From assembly GCA_001939145.1 (NCBI GenBank), contig LSRX01000283.1:426360-490359 (forward strand): a stretch of 64,000 nt of DNA, in the 5' to 3' direction. The stretch is from Symbiodinium microadriaticum. Lineage: Eukaryota > Sar > Dinophyceae > Suessiales > Symbiodiniaceae. Of this stretch, positions 24,701-39,700 are shown piece by piece. The position numbers and the translations under genes are program-made. Positions within the stretch are counted from its first letter, which is position 1. Each line of letters opens with the position of its first letter. The notes below the pieces were generated by a model, which did not search any database, was not told the DNA's origin, and was given only the letters and a program-made list of their open reading frames with translations.

Positions 24701-27700
24701 ACGACCACGAGGACCTATGAAGAGGTTTAGGGTTTAGGGTGTTCTTCCTGCTTCGCCTCGTGCATTGCTGGGGCTTTAGGCGTACATAGTGTTAGATAGG
24801 GGTTAAGGCTAAGGTAATGTCGCAGCCCAACGACCCCTCCCCTATGCCAACTAATCAACCAAGAATACTATGACTGGTACAAGGAAGACACTACTGCATA
24901 GCCAACTGTAAGAACAATACAGGCCAGAATGGGTAGAAGGAGTATTCCTTCAGGATCACAGATATATGTTGGCCGTAGAGAAACCCCACCAAGCCCTGGT
25001 CCAATGATTCCATCTTCCCAAAACCATACATAAGGACCCCAGACGAAGCTATAGACAACAACGCTTATCTTCAGGTAACGCGACCATCCTCAGAACTTCT
25101 CCTAAACCCTAAAGCCTACAGAAAAAAAACTGCTTCTGGCAGGGGACACTCTCCAAGTTCTGTTCTAGGAGGTCCATCTTCTCCACTTTGGCCTGCCATT
25201 GTTCGAGACCCACCCAATCCCTCAGTCCATGCCCCAGGTTTTGTTGTCTATGGTTTGGGGTCTAAGGGTGCCGTAGTCACGAAGGGTTAGCGTCTGGGTT
25301 TAGGGGCTTGTATGGCTGCGGGGATTCATGGCTCGAGCTTTGGATTAAGGAGCGCAGCGCGTAAAGTTTACGGCCCGCAATGTGGTTTTCGAAGTTCTTT
25401 CAAAAGGGGTTTATGTCGATTATACGAAAATTGAAAGGGTCTGCCTTGGAATTCGCTCTCCGTGACCATGGTGTATTGTGGCCTAAACAACTGGATCAAG
25501 GAAAGCAGCACCTTTTTTCGCACTGAGCAGTGTGACAAGCATTAAGGACTCAGAACGAAAAAACGTCGCACATTCTCCTCTAGAGCATCCCGAGGAAAGG
25601 AGATCTGTCAAGGACGGATTCTCGAGTCTCTCTGCGATGACATACACGCCACGTACTGAACGTATCGAATCTTCTGGTTGCGGGGCTTTGGGGTCTCAAG
25701 AGCAACCGGCAGGGCACGCTCTGCAGCGCACGAGCCGACGTTCGGAAGCATGCAGGGCTGTTAGTTTTAAATTGTTCTGGGTGCAGGTGTTCGAGCTACA
25801 GGGCTGGCTGTGCAGCTGAACTGCACGCTTAGGCTTTCGGTGTTAGAAGCCGAAAACATGAGAAGTCCTGCTATTGGCAAAGGTCCTGAAAGGTGACTTT
25901 TGAACCTTCAACCCCAGCTAGGTTAAGCCATGAGGCAGGGAAGGTTGTAGTTTGAGGTACACTCCAAAATTAAGGATAATGTAGCATAGATGATGGAGAA
26001 ACTAAGCATTTAGATGGCTTAGGGATACCTAAGGTCTGTTCCTTCATTGAGGAGTCTTAGGTTCACTTGGGAGCAGCCTCCCACTCCCGCCGAAGGGAGG
26101 CACGATCGTTCTCAAGGCTGAAGTGAAGCCTTGAAGGGATGTGGGATTTTAAATCCTAAACCCTGAACCCAGGCGTGGTGCTGTATGGCCTTACATGATG
26201 TCGTCATTCGTGGAATGAACCAGCGTTGTAGTAGGGTTGCTGTACATGTAATGATTTCTACTTTCTGGAGAGCTTGAAGGGGGTTCGCCGGGTCTTATGC
26301 GAGCCTACAAGCTTTTATTGACGGATCTTGAAGCGTGTGCAGTCCACTATTGGCCAATCCCCAACGGCTTCCTAAAGGCTCTGAAGCAGACTGGATGTAT
26401 ATACCGGTCTTAACAGCTAGAAGAATGGTTGTGGCGTAGATCATCACATCAAGACGAGCCCTGGAGAACAGTACTGGGAAATGTTCGGGGCCGTACATTG
26501 CGAAACCCTTCAATCCTCAAGCCCACAATCTTGGAAACATTTAGCCTGAGTCACACAGCCCTCCACGTAAGATTTGGGGTTTAAAAGTTTAGGGCCCTTG
26601 AACCCGAAAGCCCCTTCGAGTGGACAAAGCAAGCTACCTGGCTACCTGATGGCCTCATCCCTTGACCCAAAGACCCAAACCCGTAACCCTCAAACCCAAA
26701 GACTTAAATCCTTAAATCCGTAACTCCTGGCCATGGTTTCCTTCTCAACTTTCAAATACTATACCCTCACAAAAAAAGCCTTTTCAAACTCCGTACGAGC
26801 GCGAAGCCGAACCCTGACAAACTCAAAGCACCAAGCCCTAACACCCTTTTAAAGCCCTAAGGCCCTCAAGAACCTGTTGGAAACTCCAATAACCCTGAAG
26901 CCTTAAACTATAGACACCTAATAACCCTAAATTCCATGCGTGGTTAAGGCCCCCACTGCTGCTGATGCCGTTCCATGGCCGCGGCAACTTCGGCCACCTG
27001 CCTCTTCTCGGCCTTAGCTTGGGTTTTAGGGTTTAGGGGTTTTCGTGCTGAGGGATTTCAGAAATTCGGGGTCCATGGGTCCATGGGATTTGGTTTGGTT
27101 GTATCGCTCGGATTAGGGTTTGGGCTTCGAGGTCAAGATCCACCAGAAAGAGGATCCTATTATATAGAACCCTGTAGTACCCTTACAGGGGGAGCCTACT
27201 CTAGAACCGTAGGCTGCCGTTTTTTGCACTTAAGATCGTTTGGGTTACGGTTACGGGCGTAGATCTTCCCGTAAGGCGGGCTACTTTGATGCTAAGCATA
27301 ATACAAGGATTGCAGGAAAAGACGAGGCAAGACTTACGAAGCAAAATGTAAGCACCCCTGACATGACTTTCAGGCTTCTTTTGCCCTCCTAAAGGGCAAG
27401 ACCTAAACAAATAGACTCCTCAGTCGGGGAGCCTCCGTCAGGCAGCAAGCATGTGCTGACATGTGGGTAACTCTTCTTTTTATATTCCGCCCTCTCTTCC
27501 CCGCATCCACGTCTTGCCTGGGGGGGGGGTGGCGGCTTCGGTCCCGTGGGCCGGAGAGTCTGCAAGCTTAAGCCCCTAAACCCTAACCCTAAACCCAAAA
27601 CCCCTAAACCCTGTACCCAAAACAGAAACTTTAACGACCGTGAACTTCCATCAAAACCAGAAACCTGAATCTTGACACAGTGACTGTCGGCCTTACGCCC

Positions 27701-30700
27701 CTTATATAGGCATAAAAACCTTGCGGCGCTCTGGCTTCAGATGGGGTAGGTTTTGGTTCTATAGGATCGAAAGCACCGAAACGCATAGTTTAAGGCTCTG
27801 GCCCCTTGAACCCTACATGTTCACGCCCTCCTTCGACTGAAACTTTGATCCCCGAGATCCTCTGCAAACCCCGGGCACCTTCGACGCCAGGCTGTCCTTG
27901 ATGGAAGCAACATCTGGGATGTCCTGCAGGTTCAGCCTTTAGGATTTCGCTCATGGTTTAGGGCTGTGTGGCCACGAGTTGTCTAGGGTTTACAGTTTCG
28001 GCATTTAAGGGTGGGGAGTTCATATTATTAATAGAACTGAGCAGTCTTACAATCAGTGTATGCTGAGAAGGTCAACGCGGTATACCTACTCCCAACAACT
28101 TACAACTTGGGGTCCGCCAGACCCCATTCATAGTGTTGCGGGGTTTACGGGGTTAAGGAAGGTTTAGGGCCTCCGAAGAAAGCCTGTAACAGCGAGCCAT
28201 CATCTTGTTTCGAAATCGAACCCTAAACCGAACCAGTAGTCCCTGATTCCTAAGAGCAAACAATAGAGCCAGCCTCAAGCAACTCCAAAAGCCCACAAAA
28301 AAATGTCTTTTGCACACTATTTGAATGCGATCGCTGCAAGGCTCGGCGTGGGCTGCACTTGATCCAGGCGAACATCCCGTTTGCACAATATGGAAGAACA
28401 AGAGTCAGAGCCTTTAGCATTTCTACAGCAAAAAAGAAGCCTAGGCCCTGGGGACCGAAATGGTGAGGGCCAGGTCCTTGGCTTCGGTCTTCTGCACCAA
28501 CGCGGACTCGAGCGCCTGAATCCGAACCCGGAGCTCGCCTGGGCGCTTTGTCGTTGTTTTTTTGTCTATCTTGGCACTTGTAAAGCTTCGGAAAAAGTCG
28601 AAGATAGGATCCTATATAAGGGGAAATTGCAAAGTTGAGCCAAAGGCCTACTGTACTTGGCCATTGTTGGTGGGGAGGGGGGTAATTATAGTGTTGGTAA
28701 TCGGGATCCACGTTCTAGGTCTCGTGGTAGGCTTCTTAATTTCAGGGGGGCTGGGAGTCACTGGTCTGCTCAGCCTGCGTTTTCCTGCGCCGTGTTCCTA
28801 TACTTGTCCAGTATCACATGGGGAGTTAAAGGTTAACGTGTGGAATTACATGGGGATTAGAGTAACCCAAAAAGGGTTAAACGATACCTACTCTACTACT
28901 AGGTACCTTTCCAAGAGCTGTTTGAAGGGTCGTCTTGCAAGCTAATGGCATGACAGGCATAGTCCAGAAAAGCGCCTAGGGTAAGCACAGGGTGCAATGC
29001 GGGAATAAAAAAGGATGCTCACCCTACTCTCAAAATTGTGACCAGCAGAAGCATCACACGAGCAAGTCCATCTCTCATCGCCTTGTCTCTGTACCCTCAT
29101 CGGCCATCCTGTGCTATGGCCTATACTTGCTACCAGTCTTCCACGCTCCGACATGACCCAGGCAACTTTGCTCCTTTCTCAGAGAGATGCCAAAGACACC
29201 CGACCAAAGAGCCCAAGCTCCAAGGGCACGCGTGAATCTCGGAGCGCTGCTCAAGACAGCGAAATCCTTGGCTCAAGACTTGGATTTGAGAGTCCCGTGT
29301 TTGGGGCGATGCGTCAGCCTTGTGCGCAGGGTGTAGCAGACAGGAGGTCGATGTGTAGTTGTAATTTGCGCCCGACACCCCAAAATAAACCACGCAACAG
29401 AGCCCAAACAGTTGCTACACACAGTATGAATTCAAATTCAGGCACCCTTAACCCCACCAAACTTGACAGCTCGGATGGCGATTGCAACTGAGGATTCGAG
29501 AGATGCCTCTGAACGACCGAGATTGTTCGTTCTGGAATCCCTGACCAAAGCAATAGGATTCCCATAAGGGCTCTTCCCAGGCTTTTCGGATTCGTATCAG
29601 GGTTCTGTAGCGGCTTAACACCACAATGACAAATGCTGTGTCTGAATTGAATTATGGTTCATGGTTCATGGTGTAAGGCTTAAGTGGTTTATGGTTTAGG
29701 GGTTGTATAGGCCTCAGGAGGTAAGATCTACTGTATGCAACTCTTGCCCGCGAATCGAGCAACGCCCGGATCAAGCCTTGTGCTGGGAAAAGATGCAAGA
29801 GTGTACCTACCTATAGGCCCCTAAGTAGTTCCTTTTTGGGATTACCTTATAGGATCCTAAATATGAACCACAAAAAAGAACTACTTAGGGGCCTATGGGT
29901 CTCCCTCAAAGCTAAACGCCCTTAAAGACCTAGGGCTTATACTTCCAAAAAGGGCCTCTAAAGGCGCCCAAGCTCCCCCTACCCCCAAAACCCAGCTGAG
30001 CGCGCAGCCGCCTTGCCATCGATGTTCGCCCTGCCAACTACAAGACCGGGAGATTCGTAGCTTACACACATAGTTGTAGCAAGGGTAGCTGTGACGTTGT
30101 AGGGTTGAGAGGTGGCCCACATTCTATAGCCATGACAATCAGAGTCTTTACGGACCCAAACTTAGAAAGAAACTCCTGAGTTCCAAACCCCCCAACCCTG
30201 AAGACCCTCCCCTTTCTGACACACCTCCCGCTACCATTGAACCCGAAATCCTGAATCCTAAGGCCGAACCCTGGCGTATGTAGGGGGCTTAACGAGCCCG
30301 AAGGAACTTTGTTCAACAAATCTAAATCCCCCCCATACTCTTACTTCCCCAATAAACCAGGCAAATAAGAAGCTTAAACTTTCAGATTACAATAAAATTA
30401 TAAGAAACCAAAAAGTTTAAAAGGTTGGTTTTTGGGAAACTAAGTAACTAAGTACTAGACCCTAAACCCTAAACTCCTCTCAATAGGACCTCTTACAGCG
30501 GGGTACTGATACTTGTCCTCGTAGTTCTTGTAGCCCTCACGTTACATGTGCAATCTCCCATCCTCCCTCGAAAGCGGCATCTGAGGTCCGACGGCTGAGG
30601 ATCTTCTTTATGGTATCAGGGGACCCTTGTATAAAGACTCCTGCCTGAGAGGGATCCTATTTCGGGATTCAGAGAGAAAGTTCCTCAAAACAGCTCTGGT

Positions 30701-33700
30701 GTCCCAGGGTTTTTGGGTGGGTTTACGGCTCTGAAAGGCTTGGTTGGGGCCTAGGATCCAAAGGAAGACCAGCGACACTCCAATCGATCACCAGAAAAAT
30801 AATCCATGCATTGTGCACTCGATGGAACACCCTTTCAGTTCAGGACGTAAGACTTCAACTGCTGTTTGCGCCCACCACACTGAACTACAAAAATCTCAAG
30901 CCCCAAACCTCCCATATTAAAGTACAACCGCCCCCCCCCCNCCCCCCACAGCTCGATTACATTGGAATTCGGAAAACAACCCTAAACCCGCTGCCTCAGG
31001 CTTTGGATGGATGAGGCGGTTTCCCGCAAGTCCTCGCAACGTGAGGCAGCCGGCCAGACGAATGTCTCGAACAAGGTCACAGTAAACACACGACAGCCTA
31101 AACGCTCTCTAACCTCCAAAACCCCTGAGACCTAAGCCCCTAAACCCTAAACCCCGAACCCCTAAACCGATTGGCCCAGCCCTGCTGTGGTTCTTAGACC
31201 CCAAGTTCTAGCCATCCCACACCCTGAACCTGAACACGCCTCGGAGAACCCTATAAGCCGTTGTAGAAGCCCTATGGGAAGCCTCCACCCTTCTGAAAAC
31301 CCCGAACTCTTCTGAAACCTTAAGAGGACGCGTTCCTAAGCCCTTCTAGAACCTTATAGATCCCATCAGCCTTAAACCGAACCACCCTAAACCCTAAACG
31401 GCCCTAAACCCTAAACCCTAAACGGCCCTAAACCCTAAACCCTAAACCGACCCGACGGCACAAAACCGGGGGCGCCTGCGAGTCTGCTTTTTCCGCAACC
31501 TGGGACAGCGCCTTGTGAAGCCTCGGCCGCCAAGGGCTTTGGAGTTCGGCTCTTAGGGTTTGGGGGTTTAGGGGTTTAGGGGTTTTGGGGTTTAAGGGTT
31601 TAGGGGTTTAGGGGTCTATAGGGTTTTAGGGTTTAGGGGTTTAGGGATTAGGGTTTAGGGGTTTAGGGGTTTAAGGGTTTAGGGTTTTAGGGTTTCGGGG
31701 TTTAGGGGTTTCGGGGGATTCGGGTTGAGGGTTGGGCAGGTTTCGGGCTAGAGCTTTGGATGTACTTGTTTCAATTAGAAAGCTGATGCCTCTCAAGTAC
31801 AAAGGAGTAGACCGAAAGGAATTCGGGAGCGGAAAGGATTACTGCTTATGCAAAGCTCCGCAAAACAGGAGATCGAGTATGGCCGAGTATGACAGAAGTG
31901 GGGGCATCCTTACATGGTGGGACAGCTGGACATACAGGATGACATCACGCGGGACATGATCGTGTTTCTTGTCAGGTGGCCAGGGGGAGCTCCAGGAGCT
32001 GGACCGAACTTCTCACTGCTCACGGTGCACGCGCGTCTGTCCAGCAAGGCCAGATCTGGCCGCCCTGAAGCTGCAGTTCCAATTCAGCCAACGAAGACAG
32101 CTGTCCTGTGTTGAATTGGGAACATTGGGCAGCGTGAGACTGATTGGCACCTTCAGGGAGGCCGTGATCTTCCGCCCCTGCAGGCAACAAAGGTGCCGAG
32201 AAAGTCCAGCCCGTCCCCTCGAAGTGCTGGTCGCTGCGCAGCTGGGCTATCAAGGTTCGGGGTTTAGGGTTCGAGCTTCTTCAAAGCTGTTGCTGGGAAG
32301 TTAGGATTTTTGGAGGGCTTCGATACCAATTCAGGGTCGCTCCAAAACAGGACCGACATGAACCGTCACGAACTTGCATAGCCCCTCTAGTATCTCTAGT
32401 CCTTCTCAAGAGAAGCGTCCCGGTCATTCCAGTACAGGGGCCCTATAATCGGGCATCTCGCACCATAGTCACAATGCAGACCCAAAATGAGTATATTTTC
32501 CCAGTCATAAAGGGAGCCCGAAAGGCATATGAACAGCATTAGCGTTTATGCAGACTTCTTCTTTGGGCTGTCGATGTCAGGGCTCGGCTTCGAATAGCAC
32601 TTGGGGTTAAACCACAGTATGCGATTCTTAAAAGGACTGTAAGTGGATTTCACCTATTCTATTCCTAGTTACACCATTCCCCTTATTGTTGTGCTCTTTA
32701 AAGTCTCAAGCTTTTCGGGTACGCCCAAAACGTCAAAACCCCTCAATTCAATACCTAAACCACAACCGCACATACCGCATGAACCCCGGATTTAGAAACC
32801 CCTCGGTCACCTCAAACCACAACTGCATCCCTTGGTCGGAACCGAAGTGCTTACCAATGTTATTACTTGGGCTCGTGTCTGTACTATACTTACTAGCTAG
32901 CATACCTTAACCCACCAGAACCTACTTTTTTGTAGGGTCCCTATAAATCCCATATTAGGGGTTACTAATAAGAACCTACAAAAAAGTGGGTTCTGGTAGG
33001 CTAAGGTAGACCACCATATGCCCCAAACCCGGTTTTCTACAGATTCCGGCCCCTTTTCCCGCATCTGGGAATTCGGGCGCTGATCGGACATCGTCGACAG
33101 CCGGCCTCGGTCGGTGCGAGGCTAAGGCTAAGACCGCATTGCATCAAAGCATACCACCTCTTCCCAGCAAAACGAGTCCGAATTCTCGAAACCGCCTGGA
33201 GCACGAGCTTCAGGGATTGAAGTTGGGAGATCGTGTACGGTGTAGGGACTAAGCCCGCAACCTTGAGTAGGCCAAACTGCTAAACCTCCGAAGGCCAAAA
33301 AGCAAACCCTAATTCGCCCTCAAAAGCTTGAGCCCAGACCCCAAGGCCTGCACGCCCTAAACGATGAAGCCCTGAAGTACACCCTAGAGCCTTAACGCGA
33401 AACCACATTATATTCCTCCTTACCCCGCCAACCCCGGAGTGAAGGAAGAACCCTCTCTGTCGACATGCACTCTACAACCGCTGCATAAATAGCCAACGTG
33501 GTTGATAGAGAAAGTGGGACTGAATCTACAGGGCCATAGGGCCTTAATCACGAGATCAAAACTTCTTAGAGCTCCCAGTTTCAGTAGATGGCATGATGCA
33601 CCCCAACACCCCAGATATTCAAACCCTGTTCTTTTTGTCACTCTTCTAGAGCCTCCTCTATGAAGGCTCCTATACTATCCAAAGGGAACACCTTGATTGA

Positions 33701-36700
33701 AAGCCCCTCAGACTGCTTGGGCCACGCCGGGTCCCAGACGAATCCACTTTCAGATCTAACCTGGCAGCGAGCTCTGCAATCGGCTTTCGAGCTGAAGGTT
33801 TCTAAGGCTCATGACATGGGTTTATAGGGTTTAGGGGTCAGAGGGCTTATAGGGTGTATATGGCTTATAGATTTTAGAGGGTTAGCTCCCAAAACACCAA
33901 GTTCACCTGGAACTTGAAGCTGACGCGGGGATCCCTTATGCACGCAGGGACTTGGAGCTCCCATGGACCGACTTGCAGGCTGAAGATGGGATAACATTTG
34001 TGCGACGGAGGCCAGGCCCGGTACGGCAGTATGGAGGCTGACATCACCAAAACCGATGTTCCGCGCCAGTCTCTGCGATATGCTACGTACTTCCGTCTTC
34101 GTCATTGACAAGGCTCTTGCCTGAGAACAAGTTCAGCTTTGTGCGGAATGCAACTGACAATCAGCAGCTAGTTCACAGATGACTCAAACGCCAAAGCAAC
34201 CCGCTCTCCTCACCAAGCCCGACAAAAGAAGCCGTCTCAAACAACTCCCAAAAGCCGGAACCAGTGAACAAGCCCTGCATCCCGAAACCAGCCCAAAACC
34301 CTAAACTCTAAACCCTACAACCCCCCCCGTTCTCCCCATGAAAAAAAACCCTAAACCCTAAACTTACAAAAACAACAATCGAGCTCGGATTGCTTGAGCT
34401 GCAGATCTCTCAGAGCCCCTCGGAGCTCCTCCGAGAGAAGGCGAAGGGGTTGGGACTCCAAGGTTCTTGGGGGGGGTTTTCGGATTTTGGGGGGTTTCAA
34501 ACTTTGGGGTTTGAGGCTTTTAGGTGTTGAGGTTTGGGGGTTTTCCGGATTTTGGGATTTCAACTTTGGGGTTTGAGGCTTTTAGGTGTTGGTTGAGGTT
34601 TAGGGGCTTCGGGGTTGAGGGTTTATGAACCTCAAGGTTTACAGTTGAGGGCTTGACTTGCCCAGGATGTTTTAGGTCAATTGAACTCACCAAGAAGTTG
34701 TGGGGGGGTTTAAGGGGTGTGAGCGGTGATGTCGGGGATTGAGATTCTTCTGCCTGGCTTGAGGGATTTAAAATGCTCAAGGCTTTCGTGGTCCTTGGAA
34801 TTTAAAGCCTTGATTGTTTAAGGGTTCAACTGCGGACCTCGTAGCCCTCAAAGAACCCAAACCTCATCCTAAGATCAAACTTGAGCTCAGGATGAAGCTT
34901 TCTTTGTTTTGAGGTCCATGCGTAGTCCGGAGCACCGGACTCGACAAACCCCGCAAACCTTCTGCCCCGAAAACACCAGACACCTGAAATCCTGCACTAC
35001 CTGAACCCCTCAACCTTTTAAAACCCCACGGTTTAGGGTTTAGGGGTTTGGAGTTTAGGGTTTAGGGGCCTGCATGAATCAGAGCAAGCGCCCCGAAAAA
35101 AGACTCAACGATGCGGCAGTCCTGTATCGACTGAGGACCCACCTCGCAAGAAACCGTGCCAGCCGTGTCTTACTTGCTTCGTCCGCAATACCGACGCCTG
35201 GGTAACTAAGATGCAGGCCTTGGGGGAAGGGAAAAACATCCTATTCCATAGTGACTGTAAAGGCAGCTTGTTGCCAAGTTATTTTCAGACCCCTGGGCAG
35301 TGGATTGCTCAGGGGTTCAGACGCTGTCAAAAACCCCTCAACCCGCATACCTCCTATAAAAAGCCTACATACCCTGAAAACAGATGCTTGAACTCTAAAC
35401 ACCAAAACCGAGAGAATGACAGTACTGCTAGAAAAAATGATCGCATGTAGAAGAACGAACCTCGCAATTCGCTATACCATAGGAGGTTCCTTGTCCGGGT
35501 CCCATGTCTATGACCGGATCCAGCTGCTTGCTGAGGGTTTAAGGAATAGGGCTTGATTTTTTTCCCACAATAGGGCTTGATGGTGAGGAGGGTGTTTCTT
35601 CATTGTTGGGCTGAGGGAAGTGGGGTTCAGTTCAATTCGGTACAGTCAGTTGCTCCGGATTTCTTGTTCAGGTTGCTAGATGAAAAACTTCGGAGATCGC
35701 TGTTAGCGGCCAGCGCAGCTCCGTGTGCCTTCAGGGCGACAGCCGTCTGCAGCTCCTGTGCATCTCAGGGCCACCAACGGACACTTTGCTTCCGAGACCA
35801 AAACCTCATTTCCGAAGTTTCTGTAGTTTAGAATGCTAACAGGAATTTGGTTTACCAACAATTTGCTGTTTTGAGACTCGAATAGCTCTCTGGAGGTTTC
35901 AGGCAGGCAATAAAACGATTGATGAAACACGCTGCGAGGATAGTCCTCTTGCCCCTCTAATGCGCTGAAAGTGAAACCAAGATCAGCACACGACATCCGA
36001 AAGCATCCACCCCAAGTCCCAAACCCAAAATCGCAGCGAGCCCCCGAAGATGGCCCTACAACCGTCAAGGCCCACGCAAAAATCCTTGTGGGGTTTCGGC
36101 GCTCGCACTCAGGGTTTACGGCTTAGGGGCGGTGCGAGTCCTTGGTCGCAGTTGTCAGCGCCTTCCGCAGAGGAGGCGGTGACAAATGTCGGCACGAGCC
36201 CGGGTTTAGGCTTTCGAGGCACAGCCGTAGCAGTACAATGTCCGCAAAAAAACAGAAGTACGTCTTTGCCGTGTTTTCTGTGGTATCTATCGGGAATATG
36301 TCCGGATGCGCATATAGTGGTGCCACTTCTCAGGAACTGTTCGCCCACAAGTTCATTTTCATAAGCCTAAATTCAAAACACCCCAGCCTAATAGCCTACC
36401 TGGACCGAAAGCGCGAAACCTGAACGATGCAGAAAAAACCTAACAGCCGGCAAAGACCCCTTAAATCCCTGAAGCCCCCCTAAAATGAGTAGTGGCAGAG
36501 CCTTGAAGCCTAAGCCTCCACAGCTGAAGCTCGAACCCTAAAAGCCCAAAGAAATCAAGCCTGGACCCAACACAGAATCTACATATGCAAATTGATATAT
36601 ATAAATATATAAATATATATATATATATATAATTAATATTTTTTTACTTATTTATATCTTTATTTATTTACGTATGTATGTGGTTTTCTATTTATTTGTG

Positions 36701-39700
36701 TATTTTTTTATACACACATACACACGTACATACATACCTGGGGGTAAAGTTGAGGATTTATAGGGTATAGAACCCTAAACCCCTGGTTGAACCCTACGAC
36801 CCTGACAGTTTTAATCCTCAAGACCCCTCCAGAACCACACAACCCTATGACCCTAAGGGCCCCCCCCAACCCATAAGCACACCTTTGTAGAATCTTAGGC
36901 CTTAGAGAAACCGTATAGAAGTTCAAAGACGCCTACAAGACCCTAAAGCATGTTGTAGGCCATCGCCTCAAGATCTCGGCTGTCCTCGGCCAGCGGAATT
37001 TAGGGGCTGTCACCCATTTATTGTTGTTTTTGTTTGTTGGATGATGCTTTGTTTCATAAGTTGTATACTGTTTCCGTGAAGGCAGTCAGGTAATAGCATG
37101 AGCCCGATTCTCATCCACATCTACACTGGAAGAGGACTGAAAAGCTGCTTCTGTGAGCGTCTCATGGAGGTCTCAGGCGGTGTGTATCTGGGCTGAGGGC
37201 TTATTTCTGCCTGAAACTCTTGTAGGGAATTCATATGGGCTTGTGAGGAGCAGCCTAGGAATCTTATTGCCAACATCATGGCCATCAGTGCCAGCATTGT
37301 GGTCCATGTCGTTAATGATGTTATCTGCTGTGTAAGTCTCCACTTTGTTTTTCTGTCTGTATATGTGCGTATGTATTTGACCATGTATAGCGAAAGTTTG
37401 AGGCCCAAAGGTGGCGCAATTCTGTACAAACTTTTGGGAAAGCACGATGTCATGCAGACCCTGGTGGCACAAGTACAGGGGCAACAAGTACTTGTAATAT
37501 ACTTGCATTAAGGCCTCTAGAAACAGGGGCGTCAGTAATTGCAACAGGGTTCGGGCGCAAAGGCATACTGTTGAGAGATATTCCGGCTTCTAAATTCGTC
37601 TCACAAGGTACACTCGACTAGAATGCAGGTGTGACGTTGTCTCATCCTCCGGTAAACATCGAAACTCCAGACATCTCAGACTGCTGGACGACAGTCTCCC
37701 GAAACGGAGCGACATCCCCCAAACCCAAAGCTTTCCAAGCCCCGTTAGTGCTAATCCGACTGAGGGCCCCGCCACTTTGGCTGCAAGAATTTCTTGCAGC
37801 TTTTGGATCCTTGGGCAGACAATTGCTGTGTTTGGGGTGTTCAGCCTCACAGCTTGCATTACAGGACTGAAGGCCTCTGTCCAAAGTGAGGAGAGAAGGA
37901 TTCCCTTAATCGAATCCCCCAAGCCCACGTAGTGTTTGCTAGGGCTTGGTACAAGGTGCCCTTTTACATGGTATTGCGCAGCCATATCTTATGGTTGGCC
38001 TTGTGCTTCCATCTAGGCGACTTGCGAAAAGAGCACTGTGAACCTACGTAAGTCAATCCTGCACCCTAAAACTCCCCAAGCCCGGAAGCTACGCCCTACT
38101 TCACACATGCACGAAGCCCTGGATTCCCAAAGCCTAGATCCCTAAAAAGCCCCCGACTGGGAAGGATTCCGAATCCGACGTGTCTAGTCTTTAAGTGCCC
38201 TGCATCCGCATTCACACCCTGAATCCCCAAACGCCATGTGTTGGATGTGTCGGAAGCGTAGGATGCTGATTACAAGGACCCCCCTCGCAGTGGAACCCTA
38301 CGAACGGAAGACGCCCTAAACCTGAAATCCTCAAATCCCTGATCCCTGAATCGTATCACCCCTGAAACCTGAAGAGATAGAACCCAGCCCGAAAAAGCCC
38401 AGCTGCTGTGTTCGCGTCTTGCTGAGCTGATCAGACATGCGCTGAGCCTCGGTGAAAGCAATGTTATGGGAGGGTTTTGAGTTTTGGGTTTTAAGTAGTA
38501 TATATGTATTGTCTTGTATTGTATTGTATTGTATTGTATGCGTGTGTGTATGTATGCAGTCGTATATAAGTGCATAGGGCATCAGGCTCCAGTGCAATGG
38601 AATCTGCTTTCCCTGTTGTGGCAACTTAACCTAGGCTTACCCAGAGCCGCGCAAGAACCTCACCGAAACCCTGCCGAACCCCCCCCCCCCCGGTGGGCCC
38701 TTGAAAGACCAATTCTCGGAATTTGACAGAATGCATTGCAGCCTCAAGAGATGCTCGGAAGCTCCAGCCAAGGCCTCTTTTGTAGCCAAGCCCTCATATA
38801 TCTCAAGCGCCTAGGCCCTTCATTTCTAAGCCCCTTTCTTCGAAGCCGCCAAATCTTAACCAGGACGAGCCTAGGTTTACAGAAGTACCGACTTACGAAA
38901 GCCCCAAACCCTAGACTGCATGATGCGTTAGCTAGGTTGGTGAAGCTTCGGGTAACCTGTGACTTAGAACTCAACAACAGTATGACCACGAAGCCAAGAC
39001 CCTGCAGCACCCTGTGTCCTGGTCTTGTTATAGGGGATTTAACTTAACTTAAACCATAATAAGGAAACCATACTACTTACTATAGATCCCTGTTTATGGT
39101 AACTTTAAGTTTGATCCCCTATATAACAAGAGCCCAGGTGTTCCAATCAACTTCGGGCCCACGGCATGGCCAGGCAGATTGTGCATCTCCAACTTCTGGA
39201 GGCGACCCTGTGCCTCCTTCGCGGTTTTTGCGGTTTAGGGGCGTTTTTTGGGTCTAGGGCTCGGGTGGAAAGGGTGTCGTTCAAAGCTTGACGGGCTTGG
39301 GATTTGGGTTTGGAGGGGTTTTGTGCGCGTTTTGAGGGGAAGTCCAAGCCTTGGTTCTGCGCCAGATGCGGCCTCTTTTTCAGGATCCAAAAAATCCCAC
39401 CAACTTCCGGACACCCCCCTAAACCCTAAACCCCTAAACCCGCAAACCCCTGCTTGCTCTCGTCTGTCCTGGACAAGCTTCTCCAGCTGGGACACCTGGC
39501 ACGAAGAAGGATTTGGGGATTACGGAGACTGTCAGACTTACCAGCACCCCACGTATCCTATAATGTAGCTCTGATCTTCCTTACTGGAATGCTCGGTGCT
39601 CATGTAAAACCTGATACCTCGAGGCTTGGGCTGTGGTTTCGGTGTTCGGAGTGGCGTCGCGGTTTTGAGACTTGGCCTTACAAGTAGGATGTTGTTTAGT

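Noticed and set aside
29268-29279. TTGGCTCAAG, part of the dinoflagellate spliced-leader sequence
   Set aside because: A 10-base match without an adjacent gene start on that strand; likely chance.
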